Assembly (NCBI GenBank): GCA_020086605.1
Contig: JACBWW010000049.1
Location: forward strand, 1,779,276-1,843,275
DNA length: 64,000 bases
Source of the DNA: Lanius collurio
Lineage: Eukaryota > Chordata > Aves > Passeriformes > Laniidae
Direction of reading: 5' to 3'
A program made the position numbers and the translations under genes. The notes below the pieces were generated by a model. That model had not been told where the DNA came from. It was given only the letters and a program-made list of their open reading frames with translations, and did no database searches. Position 1 is the first letter of the stretch, and every line of letters starts with the position of its first letter. Of this stretch, positions 12,101 through 27,100 are shown one piece after another.

Positions 12101-15100
12101 CTTGGCCAGCAGCAGGCACACAGTTATTTACTGTTCATAGCTAAAAGAATACTGTTTCCCAAATTATTTTTTCAGCACTATGCTTTTCTGCAAAGAGCTC
12201 ACCAGTTCATTGGCAACAAGGCAACAGAGCTCCTCCCAGACCTTATTGATTGCCTCCCAATACAGAGGATGATATTCTAGGTACAGATAAGGTGTTCTGC
12301 TATTTTGCTCCTGAGTAATTCCCCAAATGCTGTGCCTCAGGTATGTGAATGGTCCTCGTGACCACAGCAGCAGGGCCTTCCATGGACTGGAATGCAGGTG
12401 ACCTCATGAACCTCCCTATGGTGGTACACAGCTGTTATCTCTCTTTTGGAGATAGATAATGTGTCTAGACTTGTGATGCACCCTGTGAGATGGGATGTTC
12501 TGCAACACAGTCCCCAGACCTGAGTCCGGATCTCTGACTGTCCAGAGGTGGGTGAGATCTCACCTTTTTCCTTACTGTTCTGCCTGCCTGGTTTGCCCTC
12601 CAAGAGAAGCAGCACAGGAGAGATGTAAGGCAAGAGATAGGGTGGAATGATAGAATCATGGAATGATTTTGGTTGGAAGGGACCTTAAAGACCGTCTTGT
12701 TCCAACTGCCCTGCCATGGGCAGGAACACCTTCCATACCTTCCACTGGACCAGGTTACTCCAAGCCCCACCCGACCTGGCCTTGGACACTTGCAGAGATG
12801 GGGCAGCCACAGCTTCTCTGCACATCCTGTGCCAGGGCCTCACCTCCCTCACAGGGAAGAATTTCTTCCTAAATCAGCTGGTTGGAGACTCCCCCAGCTC
12901 CCAGCATATATAAATGTAACCAAACAGACAAAGTTTCATCTGCAGCACCAAGTCTTAGGTCTGAAATTTCTCTTCTTGCATCTCACAGTGAGGATCCCCT
13001 GCAAGGAGAGTGAAGAGGTTGCAATGGAATTGGAGTGTGTTTAAAACTGCTTAGGAAATTACAGGAAAACAAGTGAATTATGAGGGAACAGCACCTCAAA
13101 GAAGGGCATTCCAGGTTGATCACAAAATCACAGAAACATGGAATGGTTTAGGTGGGAAAGGCCCTGAAAGATCACCTAATTCCAATCCCCAGCAATGGGC
13201 AGGGACAATTCCAGTAGACCAGGTTGCTCCAAGGCCTATCCAATCTGGCTTTGAACACTTGCAGGTCACATCTTCTATCTCGTTTCTCATGTTGGGCATC
13301 TGCTTTTCAACATTTTTTGTGCCCCAGTAGAAAAGAAATTTCTGTCAAATGCAGAACATCTGTGATTCTGCTCTCCTTATTTTACTAAACAGCCACAATG
13401 TCCATGCACAGTGATTTGAACAAAGATCACTGTGAAGGGTTAAATATCCATAGCCTGCACAGGTGTCAGGAGAAGATGCATCTCAGTATGGGAAGACAGC
13501 GCCCAGCATCTGTCCTTCAAGCAGTTCCTGAGGCACATGTTGTCATCATTCTAATTAGCAATTTGCCACACATGAGATGTAGCTCAAGATCCTGTTTTCT
13601 GTGCAGTGATCAACAGGTCTGGATGTGGTTTAAAAGCAAGGATCAGCCATGAATCCTCATGCTGGAAGTAGCAGGAGCCTCATGTGCCACAGAAGTCCCT
13701 GTTCTCAATAATTGCATCAGCACTCAGACCTCAATGAATGATCTTCAAGGCCAGGTTGGATGGGGGTTGGAGCAACCTGATCTGGTGGAAAGTGGCCCTG
13801 CCCTTGGCAAAGGAGGTGGAATTAGAGGATATTTAGGGTCCCTTCTTAACCAAACCATTCTGTGATTCTGCGTTTCTATGATTCTGGGGTTCAAGTACCT
13901 GAACATAAAGGTACAGCTCTGCTCTCCTGACCTGTTGGAGTGGCTGCCCTCAGCCTCTGAGCTCCCAGGGGTATGGCTGGCCCACCCCATGTCTGATTTC
14001 TAACAACAGCCATGGAAATCTCTACATGTGCCAGTGATAAGCTCCCTCTCCATCGGCACCTCCCCCTTCTCCCAAGAATCAGGAAGAAAACCTGGGCATC
14101 CTGAAAGCTTTAACCACCATTCCTAAAGTGGGTCAGGAGCCCTAAGCTGAGAACCAGAAAAATACCCCCACGAAACAAAACCCCTCTGTGCTAAGGGCTT
14201 GGTCTTCATCTTTCTAAAATTAAATTTGTTTCAGTTAATGTTGGTCTAGTTTTAATTTGTATTCAAGCTGGTGATGTTCCCCATGCCAAGGGTGTGTGTG
14301 TGGCCAACAACCATTCTTTGTGGTATGTTTCTTTGTCAGGTGTGAAGGTGCAGTTCACCTTGCAGTGAAGTTTGTAGGGTGTCAGGATGGACTGAGACAG
14401 GATCAGTCCATCAGGCTTTGCAGAGGGTCTCTAGAGAGCCATAAATTTCAATATCTTGAAACCCCAATCAGAATGGTTCAGGTAGAGCCTTTAGAGCTGG
14501 AAAATGAAAACCTGCATTTGTTCTCAGGCAGGCAAAAATCTTGCAGTGTCTCCATCTGCCTTTAAAGTGTCCTTAAAACCATGTCTTTAAAATGAACTTG
14601 TGACATCATCATCATCATCTCTTATACAGCACAAGATTTCCCTAGAACAGTGTATTAATTAGTTTCAAATGAAGTTAACAACTGCAGAGCAATCTTCGTG
14701 TGCCTCATGGGATTAAAGATGTTTTCATGAGCATCTTCTGTGGTTTTGGGTCCTCTTGACCCTGGAGAGCTGAAGTGGCCTAGTTGTGATGATAATATGA
14801 ATGTAGATCTCTCCATTAACCAATTGCATCTAGGTGAGCCAAATTCTCTTTCTGGGGATTAATATAAATATTTCATATGTGAAGGGTATTTTTTAGGGAA
14901 TTAAACTAAATTATTCAAATGGCCACAAGATGTCAGCACCTTGCCATAGAAATTTCCAAATGGAACAATTCATAAGGCAGAAGGGAAAACCACAACCATT
15001 AATGAGCAATTTCATCTAAGTAATGCACACATAACTAACTTCCATAGGCACAAACATGTAAATGTAATATCAACTGCACAATGGATTTTTAAATTCATAC

Positions 15101-18100
15101 ATATTGCACATAATACATAAATAAATATTCTCTAATATAAATGACAGCAAAGTGAGCTAAAGAAGTCTGGGATTTTTTTCATCAAAAAAAAAAGAGAACA
15201 CTCCTTTTAAAAACAAGGATGTCTGAGGATGACTTTCTGCCAGCATGCTTTGCTTTTAGGAAGAATGTTTTTCTAGAAGAGAATGTTTTCTTACAAAAAA
15301 AATAAAAGACAGAGGAAGAAAGCTGTCCTGTTTATGATAGGTTCTGAGGCACAGCTGGAAGATCACATGCTTCAACATCCCGTGTAGAAATACATAAAAT
15401 AAGACAAAAGGAATATTCACGCTCAGTCTGGGAACTCAAACCAATTCTCATTCATGTCCAGAGAAGGGCAACCGAGTTGGGCAAGGGTCTAGAGCACAAA
15501 TCTGATGAGGAGCAGCTGAGGGAGCTGGGGGAGCCCAGCATGGGGAAAAGGAGGCTCAGGGGGGACCTTCTGACTCCCCACAACTCCCTGACAGGAGGGG
15601 GCAATCAGGTGGGTATCAGGCTCTCCTTCTGGGGAACAAGAGACAGGATGAGCAGAAACAGCCTCAAGTTGTGCCAGGGGAGGTTTAGGCTGGATATTAG
15701 GGAACAATTCTTCACTGAAAGGGTTGTCAAGAATTGAGACAGGCTTCCCATGGTAGCCTTGGAATCACTGTTGTTGGAAGTGTTCAAAAAAATGTAGATG
15801 TTTTGTGGTAGTGCTGGCAATGTTGGGTTGATGGCTGGACTTGATCTTAGAGGTCTTTTCCAGCCTTAATGGTTAATTCTCTATGATTCCTAATCTTAGA
15901 AGACAGTTTTAAGACACTAATCCGTGCCTTGAAACAGCCAGTCAGTGCTCTTATCCTTGCTGAAATATCCCCTCCATATTCTTCTTTTCCAGCGGAGCAC
16001 ATCTGACTGGGGGTACGTTGGAGATCTGGTGAGTATTTTTCTTCCTCTGTGGTAAATAATACTGAACAAAGTGATTTTTTAGTTAACCATTTTTTGGAAA
16101 TCAATCCCTCTGTTTGTTCAGTTCCTTGTTTTTACTGCCGGTTGGGTATTAACCTATTTTCTTTAAACAGAGAGCTGTTTGCACAATACTGTTGATACAT
16201 CTGCTCTTGGAGGGAGAAGGGTATGGTAAATATGAAGAAATAAGCACCAAAAGTGATTAGACAATGTCTTAATTAAACACTTTAATGCTGTTCTCCCTCT
16301 GCTGTGGTTTAACCATTTATAACACTAGGTCTGTAATCAGTGCTTCAAGTCTCCTCTCTTTAGGACTGTTATTGAAAATGTGAGCTCTCTCCTCCTCATT
16401 ATATGACGTTCAGGATTACTGTATAGCTTTCCATGCTGGATTGCCCTCATAGAGCAACTCCAAGGACTCATTGTGTGGTGAAAAGCAAGGAAAACTTTCC
16501 AGTTTAGTAAATACCCTCTTTCAGCTGAAATGTTATAATGAACTATATTCACATGAATATCCTGCCACAATTGCCAGGTAAAATATGAAGATGTCCTGAA
16601 CTTGAGCTCATGTCCCCTCTAGCTGCCATACTATAAGGAACAGCAATTAAAAAGTAGCACTGAGACTATAAAAAGGATTGATATTGTCCTCTAGGGCATT
16701 TTTTCCAGCAGTGCCCTAAATTTATAGAGCAAGTTTGTCAATTGCAGGTGGAGGATGATGACAAGATAGGTCTTTACAGCTACAAGGTTCAATCCACCAT
16801 CACATCTCGGTTGGCCAACACAATGATCCAAGCCAAGATGGTGAACAATGCAAAGCGGCCTCAGCCCATCATATTTGATGTGCAAGTCCCCAAAGGAGCT
16901 TTCATTGACAACTTTACCATGTAAGTAGTGGTCAGGTATCAGCCTCATCCTCTGGGAGCATTCAGTGGGATGGAAAGGAAGTATTTGTAAAAGCAAAAGG
17001 CTCTTATTATTTTCCAGGTTCAGTGTAATTTTTGTAGCCTTTTGTCAAAGAAAAAAGGCTCGTGTCATCAGTCAGTCTGTCTGTCCAGGTCTTCCTCTCC
17101 ACTAATTATTGAGCCGTTGGTCAATACCAAAAAAATTGGATAGAAGTCTCAAACAGACTAAACCCCTGCCTTGTCAGATCAAAGGAGAGAGACCCAAATT
17201 AGAGCCTCACTGAACAGAAACTGGCCTGGTTCAGCACCCATTCAGAGAAGCAGCAGCCAACTTGCTGGTCAAGAGACGTCCTGATCCATATTCCCAACCA
17301 GCCATGACTTCGGGAACTGCCTTCCCTGCCCAAAGCATGGGGAAAGTGTGAAGGAGGCAGAGGAGAGCAGGTCCTTCTCAGAGCACAGTGGTGCTGGCTA
17401 CTTGAAAAAAAAAAAAAAAACAGGTAGGGGAAAAGATAGAGCTCTAGTGAAAATCAGACTTCATTACTTTGGGGTTAAACAAGAACCTTGTTATTTCATT
17501 TCCCACCAGCTTGGATTTCACTGATGTAAACTGAAGAAACAGCCCTCGATTGTAAAGTTGTTTCTTTTGCAAACTGACTGTGCTTCTGTCTCCTAGGGAT
17601 ATCAATGGTATCACATTTACCAGCCATATTCGGGAAAAATCTGAAGCCAGAAAAATGTATGCTCAAGCAAAAGCCAAAGGCAAAGCTGCTGGAATAGTCA
17701 GGTATAAAGACTTTGGCATTTGGGTTTTTTACTAAACTTACTCACAGGAGAACTGAGATGACCCATCCCAGCAGGAGACAGATGAGGGGGAATCCTGAGA
17801 ACGAAAATCCTTACTTACAGCAGCTCTGATATTTAATTGTCATGGACTTGAACTGTGTTTGTGCTTTCAGCTTGCTGAAACACCCTGTGCTAACAGGCAA
17901 CTGCAGCACCCTGATAGAGGCCACATTTAGAATCACACAGCAAAATCCTCAATCTACACCAAAGTGCAAAGCACTTTTTTCTTCTCCTTGTATTTTCTCA
18001 AACTAACCCCAGAGATGACTTTTCAGGAGCAATGCCTTGGATATGGAAAACTTCCAAACAGAAGTGAATGTGCCCCCAGGGATGAGGATCCAGTTCCAGC

Positions 18101-21100
18101 TTCACTACCATGAAATGATCCGAAGGAAGCTGAGCTCCTATGAGCACATCATCTCTGTGAAGCCAGGACGCCTGGCCAAGCACATGGAGGTAAAGCAGAG
18201 TTGGGGTGTGCAGGCAGAACCCCACAGGTGAATCCTTGCTGAGAAAGCACCCACAGTTTTCAGGGAGGTGTCTCTGCCCACGGCAGGGGACTTGGAACTG
18301 GATAAACTTTAGGATCCCTTACAACCCAAACCCAACCCAGCGAAATCTAAGCTGCTGGGATTCTAAGAGAAATCATGGTTGGGGAGGGACAGCCAGAGGC
18401 CATCAGGTCTCATAGGATGCTTCCTCATGACGTTAGAGGTTTTTGTGAAAAGCACAGTTCCAAATAAATAGAAAGCATTGTTTGTTTTCCTTCAGTCAAG
18501 TCAGGTTTACACAAGAGTATAAAAATGTCAAAGCTTGTTTGCCCAAGTGGTTCTGACGTGAGTCAGACATGATTCAGGAGATTCTCAGCTGTTTTTATGA
18601 GTGGAGACAGGGCACATTTGCTCCTCACTTTCTGAGGTTGCTCCAAGCCCTGTCCAACCTGGCCTTGAACACGTCCAGGGATGGTGCAGCTCTCCACACT
18701 AAATGTCCTCCCTTCCTGCCTTCAGGTGGATGTCCGCATCATTGAGCCGCAGGGACTTCGCTATGTGCATGTTCCTAATTCACTGGGAGATCATTTCAAT
18801 GGAATCACCACCATCTCCAAGGGAGAGAAAAAGGTAACCAGTCACAGACGGGGAAAACACAAAATCTTCAGTTTTCACACTTCCTCTGTGCAGTCCTGGC
18901 ACTTTATGTACATGGAAGCATGCAAAAATGCAGCAAAAGTCTGTCTTTACTTCCTTAATAATATGCCAGGCAGTATTGTTTCTTGATGTTCAGATTCACC
19001 CCCATTCCTAATATAGCAAATTATTTAAGAGGTAGTATGTGCCTATATTATGCCTTATCTTCTAAGGAAATTTCAAGTCATCCAGTTAAAACAAAAAAAA
19101 TGCCATAAAGTCTGCAGGATCAATCACATAACTAATGAAAATGTTTCCTACTACTCAATCCACAGACAAATTACAATCTTTTGTTTGGGAAAAAAAAGTC
19201 AATTAGAAATCTATTAGAAATGTTGATAAAATTATGGATAGTTTCAACTGGGGAAATGTTAAATAAGCCAAAGTATTGCCTAATAGAAAAGGTTTGCACA
19301 GCTCTAGTTGAAAGATTTGGTGCTGTAGATGGGTCATGTAATTTATGTCACAGTTGCTACTACTGAATCAACAAATCCAGATAAACCTTAGTGCTGTTTT
19401 TCTTCTGAAGTGACAAAGTCCATTTTCCACAAATAACGGAAGCAGAAAAGTGTTTGGTGAAATCAGGCATTTCATGGAGAGGTGGAGTCTCTGTGTCCCC
19501 CTCTCACACCACCCCTGGCTGACTGCTGATCTCTCCTCCTTTCAAGGCTCACGTTTCTTTCAAACCAACAATGGCTCAGCAGCGAAAATGCCCCAAGTGC
19601 TCGTCCACGGCCGTGGATGGAAATTTTGTGGTGCAGTACGATGTGAACAGAGAAACCACAGGGGGAGAACTGGAAGTAAGTGTGTCTGCTCAGCTGGGAC
19701 CAGAGATCTGTGAAGAGAGGAATTGCTGCCCTTCAGCTAAACTTCATCCGTCAGGGGAATAAGTGTGAGGACGAGCTCTGTATCCAATTGAAAGAACAGA
19801 GGGATTTTAAGTGGGCAGAATGGATTTATTTAATTTATGACTAAGACATGGGCTTACATATAGTAGGAGCAGATTCCTGTCATATCCAAAAGCCAATGTC
19901 TTTATACCTGGCAGCACTCTGGTGATTTAATGTAGAATCAGAGGATGGAGTCATTGGATGTTGTACCAATACATCACAAGGAGACAACCAGAACATTACT
20001 GTTTTTATGTTAACATGAAGCTGAGTTATGAGGTTGAATTATTACAGGCAGAAGAGTCTTTTTTAAAAGCATTTTTCATTCCTCCCCATGCTAGTGCATG
20101 GAAGTTGTTTGAGAACCAGGCTCTGGTTTTACTGAGTAAAAATGGTGTAAGGCTACACAGATGTGCAGAGCTGAAAGTTGGAATTGGCCAACAAAGAAGA
20201 GAAAAAGACAATAAGAAAAAATAATTGGCTCATTAAGAAGATAAGAATTTTCTTCCCTGCTGTTGTTTTGAGTTTTCTGAAATCTTTTCTATCACTCACT
20301 TCACTGCAATTTCTTTATTTTATTTTGCAGATTTTTAATGGCTATTTTATTCATTTTTTTGCTCCGGAAAATCTTGATCCACTGCCCAAAAATATTTTAT
20401 TTGTTATAGATGTCAGTGGTTCCATGTGGGGACTGAAAATGAAACAAGTAAGTGTTTTACCTCTGTTGCAAAATGAACCTCCTGCCAACTTTCCTCATGT
20501 GCTTTACCACGCAATTCTGTAGCACACTGGCATGTAAAATTACCAGCTTAGTTCTTTACGCTTTACTCCACTGAATTTGGAGAATATTTGGAATCAAAGA
20601 CTTCATGATTTTACCCTTTCTTTATAATGCTTCTTCCATATTGTAAGGAAGAGGTGGTAACAGATTTTAACTCTAAATTTAAATTTAAATTTAAATCCCA
20701 ATATATTTTTCGAAGGCTCTGACCCCCTTTTTCTCTAATGTTCTACACTGAATCCTGGGAAAATCTCAGTGGGGATATTCCATCCCTGCTTTCAAAATGT
20801 GGATGAATTGTTGACAGCCCTCTGAAGACCACTAAGGATTGTTTAGTCAACATAAACCATAGAGGGGTAAAAAAGATTTTAAAAATAAGATACTTTAGTC
20901 TGCAAGAGAAAATGCTTCGAGAAAGATAATCAGCCTCCAAAAATGCAAATAATTGTTCAGAAAGGGAAACTCATCAACCGACATTTCTGCTCAGCCAGGG
21001 TAGAATAAGATGGAGTCAGATGGATTTGCAGCAGCAGAGATTTATGTTATATATTAGGAAAAACTCTGTAGTCCTGACTGAGGAGTTTGGGAGATTGTAT

Positions 21101-24100
21101 ATCATGTGTCACTGAAGGGTTTTAAAACTGACTAGACAAACATTAGCTGGGGATCATCCAGGTGTATTTGAATTTTCTTCAGAGCACAGTAGTAAGGCTT
21201 GGCAGATTACTTCCTTGGGGAAATCAGTGCAGCAGAACTGGGATACAGGCTAATTGTCACTTGTTTAAGTCACACATCTTCCTTACTCTTCCTAACTGCA
21301 GGTTTTTGGTGTTTCTTTGGTGAAATGTTCAACATTATGCTGTAAGTGCAAAAAAAGAAAAAGGAGAGGTTTGGACAGCAGGTGCTAATTTGGATTTCCG
21401 TGCTCATGTGCTTATTCCACAGAGATGACTGTGGTCACCAGCTAAGAAGAGGCTTTCATAAGCATAAGCATAAACCTGTCTTTCCTTAACTTTCTCCTCA
21501 GACCATCGAGGCCATGAAGGCAATACTGAGTGAGCTGCGTGCTGCTGACCAGTTCTCCCTGATCGACTTTAACCACAACGTCCGGTGCTGGAGAGATAAT
21601 CTGGTCTCAGCCACCCCCTCGCAGGTGGAAGATGCTAAGAAGTACATCCAGACAATCCATCCCAATGGGGGTATGAGGTTTTGATTGCAAGGTGCTCCCA
21701 GAAGTTCCATATCACAGGAATGGGTACCTCAGACAGCCTTCAGACTGTCAGAGTACTCCTACAAAGAGAGTCTGATTCCCAAGATAGGAAAAGAATGCCT
21801 AAAGAAGAGCAAGAATTGCAGTTTATTGTGTTAGGTGACATTTCCTTCTATGGCAGATAGAACATAGACCACAGAACAGCTGCCCTTATCTCTCTTACTT
21901 CCTGACTCAGAGATCTCAAATATCCTTGAAAGATCAAGTTCATCTCATAGGCCTGGATGAACAGGTAGATGAAATATTCCCCAAGCAGGGAATCACAATC
22001 ACTTGCCCCTGGTTCACAGCCAGCTGAATGCTAGCCAGCAGTGTGCCCAGGTGGCCAGGAAACTCATGGTGTTCTGGCTTGTATCAGCACTTGTGTGGCC
22101 AGCAGGACCAGGGCAGTGACCCTCCTGCTGTGCTGGCCACTGGTGAGGCAGCACCTTGAGGGAGTCCTGTGGTCAGTTTTGGGCCCCATTTGACAAAAAA
22201 GGCCCTGAGGTGCTTGGGTGAGTCCAGAGAAGGGCAACAGAGCTGGAAAGGGTCTGGAGTACAAGTCTGTGAAGAACAGCTGAAGGACATGGTTTGGTGG
22301 GGGGCTGGGTTAGTGGTTGGACTCGATCTTAGAGGGCATTTCCAACCTTAATGATTTATTGATTCTATCAGCTGCTAAATGCCATGTGGGCAAACTGTTT
22401 ATCTTTTTTGTGCCTTCATTCCCCACCTGATAAACAAGGACAGATGCCCTTTTTAGCTGTACAGGTCTTTGGAAGAGGCTTTTGAGGATTTTAATCTGGC
22501 ACAATCTCTGAGGTGCAGCTCTGGTTTGGTTATTCAGTTATTTGTACATCAAATAGCATGGAGAGGCTCTCCCTAACATCAGAGCCCTCTGGTGCTGTGG
22601 CACCTTCATTTCCAGAAGCTTTCACTAGAATGAACACGAAATTACAGGCTTGTCCAAAATCATCAGAGTGCTGGGAATAGGAAACCATGCTGGATATATG
22701 AGTGCCTGACTGTTACCCCAAAAGAATTGACAGATAAGCTTAGAGATCAGCTCCCATCCAGCAAAGCCAGCTTCAGTGCAGCATTTTACTATCTTGTCTC
22801 TGGAGTTGCTGATTTTTTCTTTCTTGACAAAGAAAATACCTATTTTCTGACTGCTCAGCCTTCAGATTTCTGTTCCTCTCACACTGATTTCTGACTCTGC
22901 CCCTTCTGTGCCACAAATCAAACCTTAGATGAGGTCAGCAAACAGACACCTCTTCTTGTCCAAGGAGTGGGCTGATAGCCAGAAAAGGAAGTTTTTCCGT
23001 TCCCTCATTCAATCACCTGCAAACCCAGTAATTCTCCTCACAGCAAATAGTTCCCAACACCACAAATGGTCACACTGGAACTAGTGAGGGGCAACGGATT
23101 GGCCTCATGAGGATGACAGCCTGGGATGAGAAAGGGAACCAGAGTGCAGAAAGGTGTACCTGAACACCAAGGAGGAGGGGTTTTGCTGCCTTGATCTCAG
23201 CTCTTGTCAGTGTTAACTCCACTGGGATCTTAGAACCGATCTGGATTAGACAAGAATCAAACTTGTTCTCTTTATTGTGTCTTTGACAGGCACAAATATC
23301 AATGAAGCTCTTCTCCGAGCCACTTTCATCCTGAATGAAGCCAAAAGTTTAGGCATGTTGGACCCTAACTCAGTCTCCATGATTGTATTGGTGTCTGATG
23401 GAGACCCAACAGTAGGTAAGGATCCTGCTTTGGGTGAGGAGAAAGGACGGTGGGGAAAGCCTGAGAAAGGCAACAAGTAGATATTTCAGCAGTAAGTCAA
23501 AAAAAATTCCATTCATCTTTCTTCTGATGCTTTTGGCAAGTGCTAGAAGTGCCATGGGGCTTTGCACAGAAGCTTTCAAAAGGTGAGCAGCTTGTTATGC
23601 AGGTTATGAATTTCTTGCAATTTGCAGAGGTGCACAAGTCGTGTGGGACAGGTAATCAAAATAGCCTTAGAGAAACTGGGCTTTTGTGCAAGCTAGTCTA
23701 GTGGAAATTGTCCCTTCCCATGTCAGGGGGATTGGAACTGGATGATCTTTAAAGTTCCTTTCAACACAAACTATTCTATGATTCTGTGATTCCACAATTC
23801 TACAAAAATTTCTTCTTTCCATGACCTTAGCCCACACAGATTTATGCAGTCACAGACACAACATCAAAATCAGGAAAAAAGAGTGGAAAGCAAATTAATT
23901 TGGATTGGATTTGGTATAGGTCAAAGCAATTGCTGACTTGAAGATGACTGCTTCAAAAAGTCTGCCATTAAAATGAGCCTGAAAAAACCCCAGTCCCAAA
24001 GATGACAGAGAATAGTTTAAGTATGAGAAAGTGTAAGTAAAATCTTCATGGAGGTATCTTAATCTGCAGAGAGCTTGAATCACTAATTCTGGGAGAACTC

Positions 24101-27100
24101 TAGGTGTGCTTTAATTACAAAACCCCTAGAAAGTTACTGAGAGCCCTGGATATACAAAGAAAAAGCATCAGACACCAAAAAAAGCATCCAAAAGTATTGT
24201 CTTCAGTGAAAACAACTTGTTAATCTCTATCCAGAAGAAGCTCAAATGTTGCTGTAGGCAGTGGAAATTTGGCATTGAGCTTGCTGTCTAGATTTCCTTA
24301 ATATCCAGAGAGAACCAGAGACACAGGGAGAGCAGGAATGTGCTCACCTTGATGGAGACTTTCCTGTTGCTCAGGTGAATGTCACCCTTTCTGTGTCTCC
24401 AAGGTGAGCTGAAGCTGACCACAATCCAGAAGAATGTGAAGCAGAGCATAAAGGATGAATTCTCCCTCTTCTGCCTCGGGATTGGGTTTGATGTAGATTA
24501 CGATTTCCTGCAGAGAATCGCGACTGACAACCGTGGCATGGCCCAGAGGATTTTTGGAAATCAGGAGACTTCTCTCCAAATGAAGGTGAGTTTCTGCCTC
24601 ATTCCCTCTGAAACTCACCTGTTCTGTTCACTGCTGTAAGTCCACTAGCAAGAAGGTCTCAAAAATCACCATTTCTTCTGGAGAGTCCTGCAAGGTATCA
24701 ATCACATTTCAGGTTGAGTAGTCCTAGTTACAGTTTTAATAATATCTGTAAAACATACTTTACTTCCCTGAATAGGAATAAAACAGCTTTAACTATACAA
24801 AAAGATTTTCTGAATTAAAATTAAGGCCTGGATGTTACTTTAGGCCATTTCATCACTAACAAAAAGCCTAGGTATAAATGCTAAATGATAATCCAAACTT
24901 AGCCAATGTAAGAAAAATTTAAACTCTACCCCGTCTCCAAATCTGTGAACCGGAATTGCTGCTGATCAAACTCTAACATCCTTATACTGTTACTATTTCC
25001 TGATTTCGCCATCTGTACAAGAATTAGGCAGGAAGTAGCTGGGTGTCTTACACAGTAGCCCAGAGCTGACCAACCTGATAATGGATTGAGGCCACACTGT
25101 GCTCAAAACTTTTAGGTCTAGGAAGAGACCAGCTCATGGATTTCTGACCATCCTTAAGCTTTCACAGATATTCTTGCTGGACCAGATATTCTTGCTGTAC
25201 TACCCCCTTGCAAGTGTTCTAAGGTCCAAGTCTGAAGAAGTCTGTTTTCTGTGAGATGAAGAAATTCCCCCTTGCTCATTAGGGCTGCAGGTTTTGTCCT
25301 CTGCTGTCCTTTCAGTAAGAGTGGCACGTGCAAGAGGGTCACTTCATGTACAACAAACTCACCTCTCTGTCTCCTTCCCTCTCAGAATTTCTACAACCAG
25401 GTCTCCACCCCGCTCCTGAAGAAGATTCAGTTCAACTACCCCCATGAGTCAGTGTCAGATGTCACCCAGAGCAGCTTCCACAACTACTTTGGTGGCTCAG
25501 AGATAGTAGTGGCTGGGAAGGTGGACACGGAAAACCTGCAGCACTTGGAAAGCATCGTCACAGCCACTGCAGTAAGTGAAGGTGTCCCTGGGACAGCTGC
25601 TCCAGGGATTTGGGCTGGTCCATTCCCTCCTGTGTACAGGCTCCCTGCTGAAGGTTAATGCCAGAGGGTGCATTGTCCCGGGTGGGAACGAGAGGAAACT
25701 CATGGGGAGATTTTTCCAATAGTGTTTCACAATAGCTTCAAACACAGCCAGGAATAGTCACTCCCTGCATCCTGCAGCCTGCCAGATGAACTTCCTTCTA
25801 ATCAATAGACTAAAAAGATTCAATGGAGACAAAACTATGGACTGAACTTCCTGCCTTCAGGGAGGTCAAGTTAGTGACCTACTGCATGTCAAGTCCTAGC
25901 ACTGCCCTTTCATGTGTGATGAGACTTTTCAGGACTGCTCTTCCAGGTGGAGTGGGATGGGAACATTACATCCAGATCCTTCTTTCTGAGGAGGAATGGA
26001 ATTATCTGTACTCTTAGAGGGCTTAGGAGTTAGCATTTGCTAGTTGCTGGAAAAAAACCCAATCATTTTCAATATTCTTTCCTGCCAAAACACAGTGCAG
26101 GCCAAGGATCTGTGGTAGAAAGTAGAATTTGGTTTCTGTTCTTCAGTGGAGTTGGATGTGAAAAAGCCTGAGGGGGGATTACAGAGCTCTGTCGAGAGTA
26201 TCTTCTTTTAGCATGTGGTAGCACCTCTTGGGCTGCTGTTAGCAGCTCCTGGAACTGCTTTAATCCACTGTTGCAGAAGTGTCTTTAACAGAAGACACTC
26301 CTGCTGCATCTTCCCTCTCCATGGCAGTCAGGCCAATGCTGCTGGGACTTTTTGATCTGGAAGTGACTAAGGGCAGAGCCAAAGTGGGTTCTTAATCCCA
26401 AACAAGAGGGGAATTCAAAGCACCCTGTTCTCCTGGCTCCCCTTCCTTATCTTTCTCTCTCTCTGACTCCACAGGCAAATGCAGAGCTTGTCATGGAAAC
26501 CCTGAGAGATGTTGAAGAGCTGGATGGATTCATGAAGAAGGACAAATACGCAGATCCTGAGTTCACCAGGAAGCTGTGGGCCTATCTGACTGTCAACCAG
26601 ATGATGGCAGAGAGGTGGGGAGAAATGTGCTCAAACAGTCCTGACTGTGGGGCTGAGGGAATGAAAGGATGGTTGCCTTATGGAGCCTGGGTGAGAGCCA
26701 TGGAGCAGTTCAGGATTAATCCCCTCAGCCTTTCCTTCTTACACCACCACTTGGCTCTGTGACCCCTCCATGGTGGAATTGCCATGGCAGCTGCCCTGCA
26801 CAGCTGCTAACCAGGAGCTCTGCTTCTGTTTCCACACAGAAACGCAGCTCCCACTGCAGCTTTGAAAAGGAACATCACCAAATCCATCCTGCAGATGTCT
26901 CTGGACCATCACATCGTCACCCCCTTCACAGCCATGCTGATAGAGAATGCTGAAAAGGATGAGATAATGCTGGCAGACCAGCCCAAAGACCCCAGGAAAG
27001 GCTGCTGCCCAGGTCAGTGTCTCACTTTGACCATTGCTGTGCTCTCATCTTGTGTGAAAACAGTCTCTGGTCTGAATTAGGGACACAGGGAAGAGGAAGC

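Noticed and set aside
25165..25200. 18-bp tandem duplication (CAGATATTCTTGCTGGAC) in ITIH2 intron 12
   Set aside because: Two copies only and no link to a splice site or gene; ordinary slippage is sufficient.
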